Origin: Acidimicrobiia bacterium
GTDB lineage: Bacteria > Actinomycetota > Acidimicrobiia > Spongiisociales > ZC4RG35
DNA length: 64,000 bases
NCBI GenBank assembly: GCA_013812505.1
Contig: JACCTH010000021.1
Coordinates: 1-64,000, forward strand
Reading direction: 5' to 3'
In this document: in pieces, positions 16,200 through 26,065 of the stretch
Layout of the letters: each line of letters starts with the position of its first letter
Numbering within the stretch: position 1 is the first letter of the stretch
Program-made: the position numbers and the translations under genes
The notes under the pieces: generated by a model
Databases searched by the model: none
What the model was told of the DNA's origin: nothing
The model's input: the letters and a program-made list of their open reading frames with translations, nothing else

Positions 16200-18025
16200 G
16201 TGATCTCCATCGTGCCATCAGCGAGGACGATCAGTCGCTCGCCTTCGTCTAGATAGATCGTCGCATTCGGGCCTTCGATGAGCCTTGGGCCCTCGAGCTC
16301 TGATCCCGGATCGAGCGTTCCCCGGACTTGGCTCCAACTGAGCACTGCGGGCGCAGTGGCGGCCAACCGCACGGTCACGACTTCGAGCTCCACGTCGCTC
16401 GTGACAAAGCCGTTCCGGGCCCGATGGGCGGTTTCAAAATCGACGCGCAAACGACCGCTGCCGCGGACGTATTCCACGGGCGTCTCATGTGATTGCCCGC
16501 GGTAGCGAACATCGATGGAGACGCTCACCTCGTTGGTCTCCACCCCCAACACTGCGGCCATCTCTTCGCGCGCTCGATCTTCGAGGCGTGCAATGGTGTC
16601 ATCGAGGACCTCGGTCTCGACGCCAATCACCGAGTGCGTGACGTCATGTCGCATAGGACTGAGGAGAAGGCCCAACGCCGAGAACACGCCCGGATGCGGT
16701 GGGACCAGGACGGCGGCCATGCCGAGCGCCCGGGCGACGGCCGTGGCGTGGAGCCCCCCCGCTCCCCCGAAGGCCAGCAGCGCCGCTTGGCGAGGATCGG
16801 CGCCTTCCTCAACCGACACCCGCCGGATCGCTCCTTCCATGTGCGCATTGACGATGTTGATCATTCCTCGCGCCACCGCTTCTGGCCTAATCCCCAGCTT
16901 GACGCCTAGCGCCGCCAATGCCCGGTGCGCCAGATCCGCTTCGAGCTCAGTATCTCCCGCGAGCGACGAACCCAACCTGCCCAGCACGAGGTTGGCATCG
17001 GTGACGGTGGGCTCGGTGCCGCCCCGCCCGTAGGCGGCCGGGCCCGGCCAGGCGCCTGCGCTCTGAGGACCGACCCGCAGCGCCCCCCCATCATCGATCC
17101 AGCCAATCGATCCTCCGCCGGCCCCAATAGTGTGAACGGCAACGCTGGGAAAGCGGCAAACGTAGCCGCGAATCGATCGACCACCTCCAAGCTGAGGCTG
17201 ACCGTTCTCGATCCGGCACACGTCGGTGGAGGTTCCGCCCATGTCAAAGGAGATGACTCGCGTCCAGCCATGCCTTGCCCCACACGCGGCGGCAGCAACG
17301 ACTCCGCCCGCGGGACCCGACAGCAAGATCGAGGCGGCGAGCTCGGCGGCGCCGGTGGTCGAGGTGAGACCGCCGGAAGAGCGCATGACCAGCGTCCTGC
17401 GCCCGAGACGATCCTCGAGGGAGTGCAGATAGCTACTGACTACTGGGCGCAGATACGCGTTCAGCACTGTGGTAGCGATCCTCTCGTACTCCCGAAACTC
17501 GGGGTTGACGAACGAGGATCGGCTGACCGGAGTGGACGGGTTCCAGGCTTCGACGGCTTGGGCGACGGCGATCTCGGCGGAGCTGTCCTGATGGGAATCG
17601 AGCAGCCCGATCGCGACTGATTCGGGACGAGCTTCGTCGAGAAAGCGGTGCAGATCCACAACCGAGTCCAAGCCATGCCGTCGGGATCGATCAACCAGGC
17701 TGGGGGGGCGATCGCGGTTGCTGTCATAGAGGGACGGCCGGTCCTGGCGACCGATCTCGAGCACATCCTCGAAGCCGCGGGTCGTGATGAGCGCGGTCCG
17801 CGCTCCCTTGCCTTCGAGGAGGGCATTGGTGGCGACTGTCGTCCCATGCAAGAGCAGCGTGGCGGGCAACCCGGCGATGCCGGCTGCCACTCCTTCGCTT
17901 TGCTCAGGGGAAGTCGGCACCTTGTTCACCCGGAGCGACTGGCCATCCCAGGCAACGACATCGGTAAAGGTTCCCCCGACGTCCACTCCCACCGCACCTG
18001 TGATAAAAAGTGGCGCATGATCCAA
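16193..18025 (-). CDS. Hydantoinase A / N-methylhydantoinase (HyuA) family
   Basis: GVDVGGTFTDVVAWDG, HGTTVATNALLEGKGARTALITTRGFEDVLEIGRQDRPSLYD, FDMGGTSTDVCRIENG. The true start is probably GTG near 17992. Confidence 0.93.
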   Translation of the reverse strand: MDHAPLFITGAVGVDVGGTFTDVVAWDGQSLRVNKVPTSPEQSEGVAAGIAGLPATLLLHGTTVATNALLEGKGARTALITTRGFEDVLEIGRQDRPSLYDSNRDRPPSLVDRSRRHGLDSVVDLHRFLDEARPESVAIGLLDSHQDSSAEIAVAQAVEAWNPSTPVSRSSFVNPEFREYERIATTVLNAYLRPVVSSYLHSLEDRLGRRTLVMRSSGGLTSTTGAAELAASILLSGPAGGVVAAAACGARHGWTRVISFDMGGTSTDVCRIENGQPQLGGGRSIRGYVCRFPSVAVHTIGAGGGSIGWIDDGGALRVGPQSAGAWPGPAAYGRGGTEPTVTDANLVLGRLGSSLAGDTELEADLAHRALAALGVKLGIRPEAVARGMINIVNAHMEGAIRRVSVEEGADPRQAALLAFGGAGGLHATAVARALGMAAVLVPPHPGVFSALGLLLSPMRHDVTHSVIGVETEVLDDTIARLEDRAREEMAAVLGVETNEVSVSIDVRYRGQSHETPVEYVRGSGRLRVDFETAHRARNGFVTSDVELEVVTVRLAATAPAVLSWSQVRGTLDPGSELEGPRLIEGPNATIYLDEGERLIVLADGTMEITW

Positions 18026-18268
18026 GTCGAGTCAACCCCCAATCCCAACGCGGTCAAGTTCTCGGTCGGCCGGTCGGTAGGTGGACCTGCGACCTTCGTC
18101 GCCGGGCAAGCAACGGATAATGAGATGGCGAAGGAGTTGCTCGACCTGCCGGGGGTCACCAGCATTTTCCTGACAGCCGACTTCGTCACTGTCTCGAAGA
18201 CGCCCGACTCCGATTGGGGAGAGATCGTGCCACGAGCCACTGACATACTGACCGAACATTTCGCTTGA
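18017..18268 (+). CDS. NifU N-terminal domain (Nfu-like scaffold) protein, 83 aa
   Basis: MIQVESTPNPNAVKFSVGRSVGGPATF...MAKELLDLPGVTSIFLTADFVTVSKTPDSDW. Confidence 0.88.
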   Translation: MIQVESTPNPNAVKFSVGRSVGGPATFVAGQATDNEMAKELLDLPGVTSIFLTADFVTVSKTPDSDWGEIVPRATDILTEHFA

Positions 18269-18802
18269 GCATTCTGCCTGCCGAGCCGTCGCCCGGTTAC
18301 TCGTCGGTCAGCAAGTACCTCCACTGGGGAATCTTTTTCTTGATGGCCGCCCAATTCTTCGTGGGCTACTCGATTGAGCGCCTCGATGACGATTCGGGGT
18401 TGTCGGAAGATCGCCTCTTCGCCGTCCACGTTTTTTTCGGGTTGCTGATCCTCCTGCTCTCGGTCTTCAGGATTTGGTGGCGGCGAGCGGCCGCTGCCGC
18501 CGTGGGCGCCGACGCTGTCGAGTTTCGAGCGGCGCTACGCCCATCAAGTCGAGCGCGCCCTCTACGTGCTGATGGTGGGAATTCCCCTCACCGGCCTCGG
18601 CTACGCGTTCACCGACGAGAGACGCCTGCCGCTCATCGGCCGAGTTGACTTCTCGGAGCTATTCGAAGATGCCAAAGACTTCTTTGAGGTGGCCCACATC
18701 GGCAGTCACGTGCTCTTCTTCTTGTTCTTCGCTCTCCACGTTGGCCTGATCCTCAAGCATCAACTTGTGGATCGCGACCGTCTCCTCAACCGGATGTTGT
18801 AA
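18265..18802 (+). pseudogene. Cytochrome b561-like protein interrupted by one frameshift
   Basis: ORF 18265-18648 (KYLHWGIFFLMAAQFFVGY...VHVFFGLLILLLSVFRIWW) continues in frame 2 from about 18482 (RPLPPWAPTLSSFERRYAHQVERALYVLMVGIPLTGLGYAFTDE...IGSHVLFFLFFALHVGLILKHQLVDRD). Confidence 0.8.
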
Positions 18803-19607
18803 CCACCGGGCTTCCGTCCGGAGAGAACCAAATCACCACGGGCCAGGTGCCTCCCAGCGAGTCTTTGACGCTGACGACCACCCGCCAGAGATCGCCCACC
18901 TGGCCCCCGCCGATCACCAAGCCCTCCTCAGAGGCGACGGTAAGGATCGGTTCCGGCACCTCGTTGGTGACGAAGGCGTCTCCCGATTGCAGCCGTGGGG
19001 TCGGAATCTCCTCGGGGAGATCAACCACGACCCAACCGGCGGGGTCCCAACGCAGGGTCCATGCCAAACCGCGATCGGGAAGCCGCCCGTAGCCTTCCTC
19101 GCCAAGAGCTCCGAGGATTCGCGCCAGGACCACGGCTCGATAGTTGGCACCCACCTCTGTGACTGAGATCGTTCGGGCGGACTCGACGAAGACCCGCTGT
19201 CCTGGAGCCGGCGTCGGCAGGGCCGTTCCGGGTGGGAAAAGGCTCGCCAACTCGGTTGCGTCCGATCCGTCCATCGTCAGATAGGCCTCCGTGATCCATT
19301 CGGCCCAGGCGCCGGCTTCGTCGGCCGCGCCGGGGATCGCCATTAGCGCCGCCTCGCTGAGCAGGGAGATGGAGGTTGTCGTGCTGAGGGTGGTCGGGAC
19401 CGTTGTCACCGTCAGCGTTGTGCCCGGTGGCACCGCCTCACCCCGCGAGACGAGGGTTGCCGTGAGGCCGGCCACGACTAACGCGGCCGCGGCGAGGTAG
19501 GCAATCGTCCGCGGAGGAACCGGACTCCGACTTGGCTTCGACCCGCTCAACTGCTCCCAAGGAATGCGTTCGAAGGTCTCGTCGTCCATCGGCCCAACGT
19601 ACGGCAA
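18786..19607 (-). CDS. Hypothetical single-pass membrane protein
   Basis: Hydrophobic helix TIAYLAAAALVVAGLTATLV, then Thr-rich linker and soluble domain. Confidence 0.6.
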   Translation of the reverse strand: MPYVGPMDDETFERIPWEQLSGSKPSRSPVPPRTIAYLAAAALVVAGLTATLVSRGEAVPPGTTLTVTTVPTTLSTTTSISLLSEAALMAIPGAADEAGAWAEWITEAYLTMDGSDATELASLFPPGTALPTPAPGQRVFVESARTISVTEVGANYRAVVLARILGALGEEGYGRLPDRGLAWTLRWDPAGWVVVDLPEEIPTPRLQSGDAFVTNEVPEPILTVASEEGLVIGGGQVGDLWRVVVSVKDSLGGTWPVVIWFSPDGSPVVTTSG

Positions 19608-19673
19608 CTAGGCGACTCGATCAATCCCCTTGTCCAATCCAATCCGAGCCTTTGACTACCCTGCCTCGGGTCC

Positions 19674-20276
19674 ATGACAACTAACTACGATCCCAAACCG
19701 GGCCGCTGGATGCTGCCGCTGGTAGTGCTCGCCATGGTTGCCTTCACCTATCTATTTGTCCGCGAGCTGCCCGCTGCGGCTGGTGGGGAAACTGACGGAT
19801 CGACTACCACCACCGTGTTCGGAGCAACAACGACCACCGCTCTCGACGCGACGACATCAACCTTTCCGGTGGTAGTCGACCCAGAAACTCAGGCCTATCT
19901 CGACACCCTTGCCAGCTATCAGAACCGGATGACCGATTTTCAGACCCAGCTGGCGGCGGCCAACAGCGGCTGGGATGCCAATCCTCGAACTATCACCTTT
20001 GACCAGGCCGAAGCCGCCTTTATTGCCGTGGTGGAAGGGGTATCGGCGCTGGCAAGTGAGGCCGCCGAGCTGGTTCCGCCCGGGCCGCTCGCCGAGGGCC
20101 ATGCGGCGGTGGCCACCGCCGCGCAACAGGCCGCCGACGCCGCCATTGCAGCTCTGGACGGGTTGCGGGCCCCTTCGCCTGACACCGGCGAGACTCGCCG
20201 AAATGCCGTCGCGGCGTTTGACACCGCGGTTGCCGCATTCGGACAAGCGATCGCTGACATCATCCCGGGAGGCTAA
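19674..20276 (+). CDS. Hypothetical membrane-anchored protein
   Basis: N-terminal TM segment (MLPLVVLAMVAFTYLFV), Thr-rich linker, helical C-terminal domain. Confidence 0.6.
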   Translation: MTTNYDPKPGRWMLPLVVLAMVAFTYLFVRELPAAAGGETDGSTTTTVFGATTTTALDATTSTFPVVVDPETQAYLDTLASYQNRMTDFQTQLAAANSGWDANPRTITFDQAEAAFIAVVEGVSALASEAAELVPPGPLAEGHAAVATAAQQAADAAIAALDGLRAPSPDTGETRRNAVAAFDTAVAAFGQAIADIIPGG

Positions 20277-20282
20277 GACCGG

Positions 20283-21491
20283 GTGGCGATCGTGATCCGA
20301 CCCGCCGATCCGGCGGAATATTCCGACTTCGCTCAGACGATGGGTCGGGTCTTCGCCTGGGACCCGGAACCGGCAGGCGTGGAACGGTTCCAAACCACGT
20401 GGGAACCCGAACGATCACACTGTGCTTACGACGACGGAAAGATGGTCGCCACGCTGGGAACGTTCAGCTTGACATTGACCGTTCCCGGCGGCTCGATCCC
20501 TGCCGCCGGAACTACCCAGGTTTCGGTCCTTCCCAGCCATCGCCGCCAAGGTTTGCTTCGCAAGTTGATGACCGCTCATCTCGGCGAGGTGGCCGACCGG
20601 GGCGAACCGGTGGTAGCGCTTTGGGCGTCGGAGTCCTCGATTTATGGACGCTTCGGATTCGGGGCGGCCAGTGTGTCCGTCGAGCTGAAGGTTCCGACTC
20701 AGTACCGAGCGTTCCATCGCCTCGCTCCCGAACCGAGTCCGGTCCAACTGATTTCACTCGAGGAAGCAAAAGAGGTAGTGCCGCCGATTCATGCCCGGAT
20801 CGCGGCCGCCTGGTCCGGCATGCCCGTACGACGCCCGAATTGGTGGAATGCTCGTTGGTTCTCGGATCTGCCTTCCGACCGTCGAGGCTCGTCTGCGTTA
20901 CGGGTGGCCGTCTCAAAAGCCGGCGACGGATTCGTCTTCTATCGACAGAAGTCCCAATGGAGCGGGGGTAATCCGGGAGGCGAGCTGATCGTCACCGATC
21001 TCATGGCACAAAGCCCCGAGTCCTGGGCCGGGTTGTGGTCATTCGTGCTGAGTCACGACCTGGTAGGGAGCGTCGAAGCCGATCTGCGTCCCGCCGAGGA
21101 TCCACTGCTCCCAATGCTGGCCGCACCTCGTCGGGCCGCCGCAGTTGCTTCCGATGGCATCTGGACTCGACTCAACGACACCGCCGGAGCGCTCGCCGCC
21201 CGCAAGTATGCCGTCGACGGGGAGCTGGTGATCGAAAGCCATGACCCTTTCGACGGATCGACGAAGACCGTCCACTTGGAAGGTGGACCCGAGGGGGCGA
21301 CTTGCTTGGCCACCGACCGCGCCCCGGACCTGGTTATTGACGCCGAAGACCTCGGCTCGGCCTATCTCGGCTGGTCGCGCTTTCGCAGCCTGGCGCGGAC
21401 GGGAAGGGTCGGCGGTGACCAGGCCGCCCTCACCTTGGCCGACGCCATGTTCGGCTGGAACCCTCTCCCCTGGTGCCCAGAGGTCTTCTAA
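20283..21491 (+). CDS. Eis-like GNAT acetyltransferase
   Basis: VSVLPSHRRQGLLRKLMTAHLGEVADRGEPVVALWASESSIYGRFGFGAAS and C-terminal SCP2-like domain. Confidence 0.88.
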   Translation: MAIVIRPADPAEYSDFAQTMGRVFAWDPEPAGVERFQTTWEPERSHCAYDDGKMVATLGTFSLTLTVPGGSIPAAGTTQVSVLPSHRRQGLLRKLMTAHLGEVADRGEPVVALWASESSIYGRFGFGAASVSVELKVPTQYRAFHRLAPEPSPVQLISLEEAKEVVPPIHARIAAAWSGMPVRRPNWWNARWFSDLPSDRRGSSALRVAVSKAGDGFVFYRQKSQWSGGNPGGELIVTDLMAQSPESWAGLWSFVLSHDLVGSVEADLRPAEDPLLPMLAAPRRAAAVASDGIWTRLNDTAGALAARKYAVDGELVIESHDPFDGSTKTVHLEGGPEGATCLATDRAPDLVIDAEDLGSAYLGWSRFRSLARTGRVGGDQAALTLADAMFGWNPLPWCPEVF

Positions 21492-21524
21492 ACCTCACGC
21501 GTCTGAGAATACGCCCCCCTCCCC

Positions 21525-21557
21525 GGCGCAAAGCGCCTCCATCCCCCCTCCGGGGGA
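21525..21557. terminator. Two hairpins between convergent Eis-like and glnA genes
   Basis: GGCGC-AAA-GCGCC (21525-21537) and TCCCCC-CTCC-GGGGGA (21542-21557) in the 70-bp gap between stop codons. Confidence 0.5.
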
Positions 21558-21561
21558 CCGT

Positions 21562-22985
21562 TTAGACGTCGTAGAAGAGGTAGAACTCGTATGGGTGGGG
21601 CCGGAGACGGATCGCATCTACCTCCCGGGTCGTTTTGTACTCGATCCACGTCGAGATCAGCCCTTCTGAGAACACCCCGCCGGCGAGCATGAACTCGTGG
21701 TCGGCTTCGAGGGCGGCGAGGGCTTCGTCGAGGCTGCCGGGCACCGATGGCAAGTTCTTCAACTCTTCGGGCGGCAGGTCGTAGATGTCTTTGTCGACGG
21801 GGTCCATCGGCTCGATCCGGTTCTGGATGCCGTCGAGTCCGGCCATCAGCATCGCCGAAAACGCCAAGTAGGGGTTGCAGCTCGGGTCCGGGCAGCGGAA
21901 CTCAAGCCGCTTCGCCGCCGGCTTCTGGCTGTACTGCGGGATCCGGATCGCCGCCGAGCGGTTGCGTGACGAGTAAACCAGGTTGACCGGCGCTTCGTAT
22001 CCAGGGACCAACCGCCGATAGGAGTTCGTGGTGGGCGCGGCAAAGGCGAGGATCGAGGGCGCGTGCTTGAGAAGGCCGCCGATGTACCACCGGGCCATGT
22101 CCGATAGCCCGGCGTACCCGGCTTCGTCGTAGAACAAGGGTTTGTCGCCATTCCACAACGACTGGTGGGTGTGCATCCCCGAGCCGTTGTCTTCGAAGAT
22201 CGGCTTGGGCATGAAGGTCACCGACTTGCCGTGCTGCCAGGCGACGCTTTTGCAGATGTATTTGTAAAGGGTCACCTTGTCAGCCATGCGCAGCAGGGTG
22301 TCGTAGCGCATGTCGATCTCGGCTTGACCCGCCGTGCCGACTTCGTGATGTTGAACCTCGATCTCGATCCCGGCCGCCTCCAGGGCGGCGGTCATCTCCG
22401 ATCGGAGGTCCTGAAAGTGATCGGTCGGCGGGACCGGGAAGTAGCCCTCCTTATAACGGGGCTTGTAACCGAGGTTGCCGCCGGGCTCTTCGCGGCCCGA
22501 GTTCCACGCCCCTTCCTCGGAATCGACGAAGTAGTAGGCCGAGTGCTGGTTCTGCCCGAACCGGGCAGAGTCGAAGATGTAGAACTCGGCCTCGGGGCCC
22601 CAATAGGACGTGTCAGCGAGGCCGGTCGACTGCAAATACGCCTCCGCCTTTTTGGCGACATAACGCGGGTCGCGGTCGTAGGGCTCCCCGGTCAGAGGGT
22701 CATGAACGAAGCAGTAGAGCAGCAATGTCTTCCGGCTTCGGAAAGGATCATCGACAGCCGAGGTCGGGTCCGGGATCAGCAACATGTCGGATTCTTGGAT
22801 GGCCTGGAAGCCGCGGATCGACGAACCGTCGAAGCCAAAGCCGTCTTCGAAAGAATCGGCGGTCAACTGCTTGACCGGCACAGTGAAATGTTGCACTTGT
22901 CCGGGAAGGTCACAAAAGCGGAGGTCGATGAACTCGTAGTCTCCGTCCTTCGTCATCTTCAGGACGTCGGCTGGCGTTTGGGCCA
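21562..22985 (-). CDS. glnA: Glutamine synthetase type I
   Basis: [61 protein letters not shown]; start MAQTPADVL at 22985 with an AAGGAG Shine-Dalgarno. Confidence 0.97.
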
Positions 22986-23046
22986 TGCGAAGCACTCCTT
23001 TGTCGACTGGAACCCTCAGATTTCAACCCATCGGGGTTTCTGAGTG

Positions 23047-23073
23047 GTTGCGCCATTGTTACGGATTTGTTAC
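23047..23073. promoter_or_regulatory. Possible GlnR-like box (three 5-mers at 11-bp period) between glnA and purA
   Basis: GTTGC-N6-GTTAC-N6-GTTAC. Confidence 0.35.
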
Positions 23074-23099
23074 AGCGAAGCCGTCTACCGTTCGCGCAG

Positions 23100-24371
23100 A
23101 TGCCAGCGACGATCGTCCTCGGGGCGCAATGGGGAGACGAGGGCAAGGGACGCGTCACCGATTTCTTCGCCGAGGATTCGGACTTCGTCGTCCGTTACCA
23201 GGGCGGCAACAACGCCGGGCACACGATCATCGTGGGCGACCAGAGGATCGCCCTATCGCTGATCCCCTCCGGGGTCCTCTACCCCGACTGCACCCCGGTG
23301 ATCGGCTCGGGTTGCGTGATCGATCCAAAAGTTCTGCTTGAGGAGATGGACATGCTCGCCGGGCGCGGGATCGATCCTTCTCGTTTGCGGATCTCCGCCA
23401 ACGCCCATCTGATCATGCCCTACCACCGCAAGCTCGACCTGATGCTGGAACGCCATCTCGGTAGCAATCGGATCGGTACTACCAAGCGGGGAATCGGCCC
23501 CGCCTACACCGACAAGTTCGCCCGCACCGGGATCAGGGTCCAAGACCTTTTCGACCCCGACATCTTCCGAGCGAAGGTCGAGGTCGCGTTGGATGAGAAG
23601 AATCGCGTGCTGACCCGGATCTACAACCAGATCGGGTTGAAGGCTGCGGAGATCGCCGATGAGTATCTCGCCTACGCCGAGCGCCTCCTCCCCTATGTCG
23701 CCGACACCGCGTTGCTGCTTTGGGAGGGTTTGGAGGAAGGCAAGAAGGTTTTGCTCGAGGGCGCCCAAGGCACGCTGCTCGACGTCGACCATGGCACCTA
23801 TCCCTTCGTCACCTCGTCAAATCCGACGGCGGGCGGGGCCTTGATCGGTGCCGGCATCGGCCCGGGCGCAATCGAAGAGGTGGTCGGGGTCACCAAGGCC
23901 TACATCTCGCGCGTCGGCACCGGGCCCTTCCCGACCGAGCTCGACGACGAAACCGGGGACCGCTTGATCGAGCTCGGGGGTGAGTACGGAACGGTGACCG
24001 GTCGCCGACGACGATGCGGCTGGCTCGACCTGGTGGCCCTCCGCTATGCGGTCAGAGTGAACGGCCTCACCAAACTCTTCATAACCAAGCTCGACATCCT
24101 CTCAAATTTCCAGACGATCAAAGTGGCGGTGTCTTACGAGAGCGACGACGGCGCCCACGTGGAATTTCCCCGCCAGCATCGGGTGCTGTACAACTGCCGT
24201 CCGGTGTATGCGACGTTCGAAGGCTGGGGCGCGGACATCTCAGCTGCTCGCTCTTACGACGACCTCCCTGCCTCAGTCCAGAATTATCTGGGCTTCATCG
24301 CCGATGAGGCCAAGACTCCAATCGGCTGGGTGTCGGTCGGGCCCGAGCGCAGCCAGCTCGTCACGGTATGA
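23100..24371 (+). CDS. purA: Adenylosuccinate synthetase
   Basis: VLGAQWGDEGKGRVTDFFAEDSDFVVRYQGGNNAGHTI. Confidence 0.97.
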   Translation: MPATIVLGAQWGDEGKGRVTDFFAEDSDFVVRYQGGNNAGHTIIVGDQRIALSLIPSGVLYPDCTPVIGSGCVIDPKVLLEEMDMLAGRGIDPSRLRISANAHLIMPYHRKLDLMLERHLGSNRIGTTKRGIGPAYTDKFARTGIRVQDLFDPDIFRAKVEVALDEKNRVLTRIYNQIGLKAAEIADEYLAYAERLLPYVADTALLLWEGLEEGKKVLLEGAQGTLLDVDHGTYPFVTSSNPTAGGALIGAGIGPGAIEEVVGVTKAYISRVGTGPFPTELDDETGDRLIELGGEYGTVTGRRRRCGWLDLVALRYAVRVNGLTKLFITKLDILSNFQTIKVAVSYESDDGAHVEFPRQHRVLYNCRPVYATFEGWGADISAARSYDDLPASVQNYLGFIADEAKTPIGWVSVGPERSQLVTV

Positions 24372-25597
24372 AGGTGCTGTTGTTGGGCGGAGGCGGTCGC
24401 GAGCACGCCCTGGGCTGGAAGCTGAGCCAGAGCGACCGGCTGTCCCAGCTCATCTCCGCTCCCGGCAACCCGGGTCTCGGCCAGCTGGGCGAGACGTTGC
24501 CTAGTGTTGATCCCACCGACGTCGCTGCGGTTACTCGTCTCGCCGTCGAGCGCGGGGTCGATCTGGTCGTGGTCGGGCCCGAGGCCCCCCTAGCCGCGGG
24601 AGTCGTCGATTCGATCACGGCGGCCGGTGTGCCCGTTTGGGGACCGTCGCAACGGGCGGCGGCTCTCGAAACGTCGAAGGCTTTCGCCAAACAGGTCATG
24701 GATGAGGCCGGCGTACCGACCGCCTGCTGGCAGACATTCGACCAGGTCGATCCCGCCCTCGCCTACCTGCGCGCGCAGCAACCTCCATACGTGATCAAAG
24801 CCAACGGGCTGGCCGCAGGCAAAGGCGTGCTGGTGACAACGGATCAAGCGAAGGCTGAGGCGTGGGTATCGCGCTGCCTAGGCGGCGGCTTCGGCGAGCG
24901 ACGGATCGTCATCGAGGAGTTTCTCCGGGGTCCGGAATTGAGTGTCTTCGCCCTTTGTAGTGGCGACGAGGCCGTCGCCCTCGAACCGGCGCGCGATTTC
25001 AAACGACTGATGGATGGCGATAAGGGTCCCAACACTGGTGGCATGGGGTCCTACTCGCCGGTCACCGGCCTTCCCGGCGGGATCGCCGCGGGAGTGCTCG
25101 CCGACGTGATCAAACCGGTGCTGAAGACCATGATGAACGACGAGCGGCCATACAACGGCTTTCTTTACGTCGGTCTGGTTCTCACCGAATCGGGGCCGGT
25201 AGTTCTCGAGTTCAACTGCCGGCTCGGAGATCCCGAGACACAGGTGCTGATGCCCCGCTTGGCAAGCGATTTGATCGATCTGATCGAGGCATCATTGGGA
25301 GGTCGCGTTGCTGCCCCGGAGTGGAACGACCTTGCCTGCCTCAACGTGGTTCTCGCCGCCCCCGGCTACCCCGAAGCGTCGATCGCCGGGGTGCGTATCC
25401 GGATCGGTGATCTTCCGGATCGCTCTCTCGTTTTTCATGCCGGGACGGGCGAGGACCACAACGGTATCTTCGCTCGCGGTGGACGAGTGCTCAACGTCGT
25501 TGGAACCGGGTCCGGGCTGGCCGAGGCCCGCGCGAATGCCTATGCCGCGGTGAAGGCGATCGAGTTCCCCGGCGCGCTGTTTCGGAGGGATATCTAG
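24368..25597 (+). CDS. purD: Phosphoribosylamine-glycine ligase
   Basis: MKVLLLGGGGREHALGWKLSQS; KANGLAAGKGVLV; GDKGPNTGGMGSYSP. Confidence 0.97.
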   Translation: MKVLLLGGGGREHALGWKLSQSDRLSQLISAPGNPGLGQLGETLPSVDPTDVAAVTRLAVERGVDLVVVGPEAPLAAGVVDSITAAGVPVWGPSQRAAALETSKAFAKQVMDEAGVPTACWQTFDQVDPALAYLRAQQPPYVIKANGLAAGKGVLVTTDQAKAEAWVSRCLGGGFGERRIVIEEFLRGPELSVFALCSGDEAVALEPARDFKRLMDGDKGPNTGGMGSYSPVTGLPGGIAAGVLADVIKPVLKTMMNDERPYNGFLYVGLVLTESGPVVLEFNCRLGDPETQVLMPRLASDLIDLIEASLGGRVAAPEWNDLACLNVVLAAPGYPEASIAGVRIRIGDLPDRSLVFHAGTGEDHNGIFARGGRVLNVVGTGSGLAEARANAYAAVKAIEFPGALFRRDI

Positions 25598-25606
25598 GTT
25601 GGGCAG

Positions 25607-26065
25607 GTGAAAGTTGCCATCGTCATGGGTTCGGGGTCTGACCGTCCGATCATGGAGAAGGCCGGCCAGATGCTCGACCGGTTCGGGATCGAATCCTCAA
25701 CCCAGGTGCTCTCGGCCCACAAGACTCCCGATGAGGCGATTGCCTTCGCTGAAGGCGCCGCGGCCGAAGGTGTCCAAGTGATCATCGCCGGCGCCGGCAA
25801 GGCCGCTCATCTGGCCGGAGTCATGGCGGCCAAGTCGCTCCTCCCCGTGATCGGGGTTCCGCTCAGCGCCTCGCTCAACGGTCTCGACGCGTTGCTGTCG
25901 ACGGTGCAAATGCCGACGGGCATCCCCGTCGCCACGGTGGCGGTTGATGGATCCACCAACGCGGCCCTATTGGCGGTAGCGATCTTGGCGGTTGGGAACG
26001 CAGAGTTGACGGAGAAACTGGCGAGCTACCGGTCCCAGCTCGCGGCCGACACCCTGGCCGGCTAA
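25607..26065 (+). CDS. purE: N5-carboxyaminoimidazole ribonucleotide mutase / AIR carboxylase
   Basis: [61 protein letters not shown]. Confidence 0.93.
   Translation: MKVAIVMGSGSDRPIMEKAGQMLDRFGIESSTQVLSAHKTPDEAIAFAEGAAAEGVQVIIAGAGKAAHLAGVMAAKSLLPVIGVPLSASLNGLDALLSTVQMPTGIPVATVAVDGSTNAALLAVAILAVGNAELTEKLASYRSQLAADTLAG

Noticed and set aside
17995-18012. TGTGATAAAAAGTGG as another copy of the cassette 1 repeat
   Set aside because: Only partial similarity (TGATAAAAA core) and it lies at the hyuA start; not counted as a family member.
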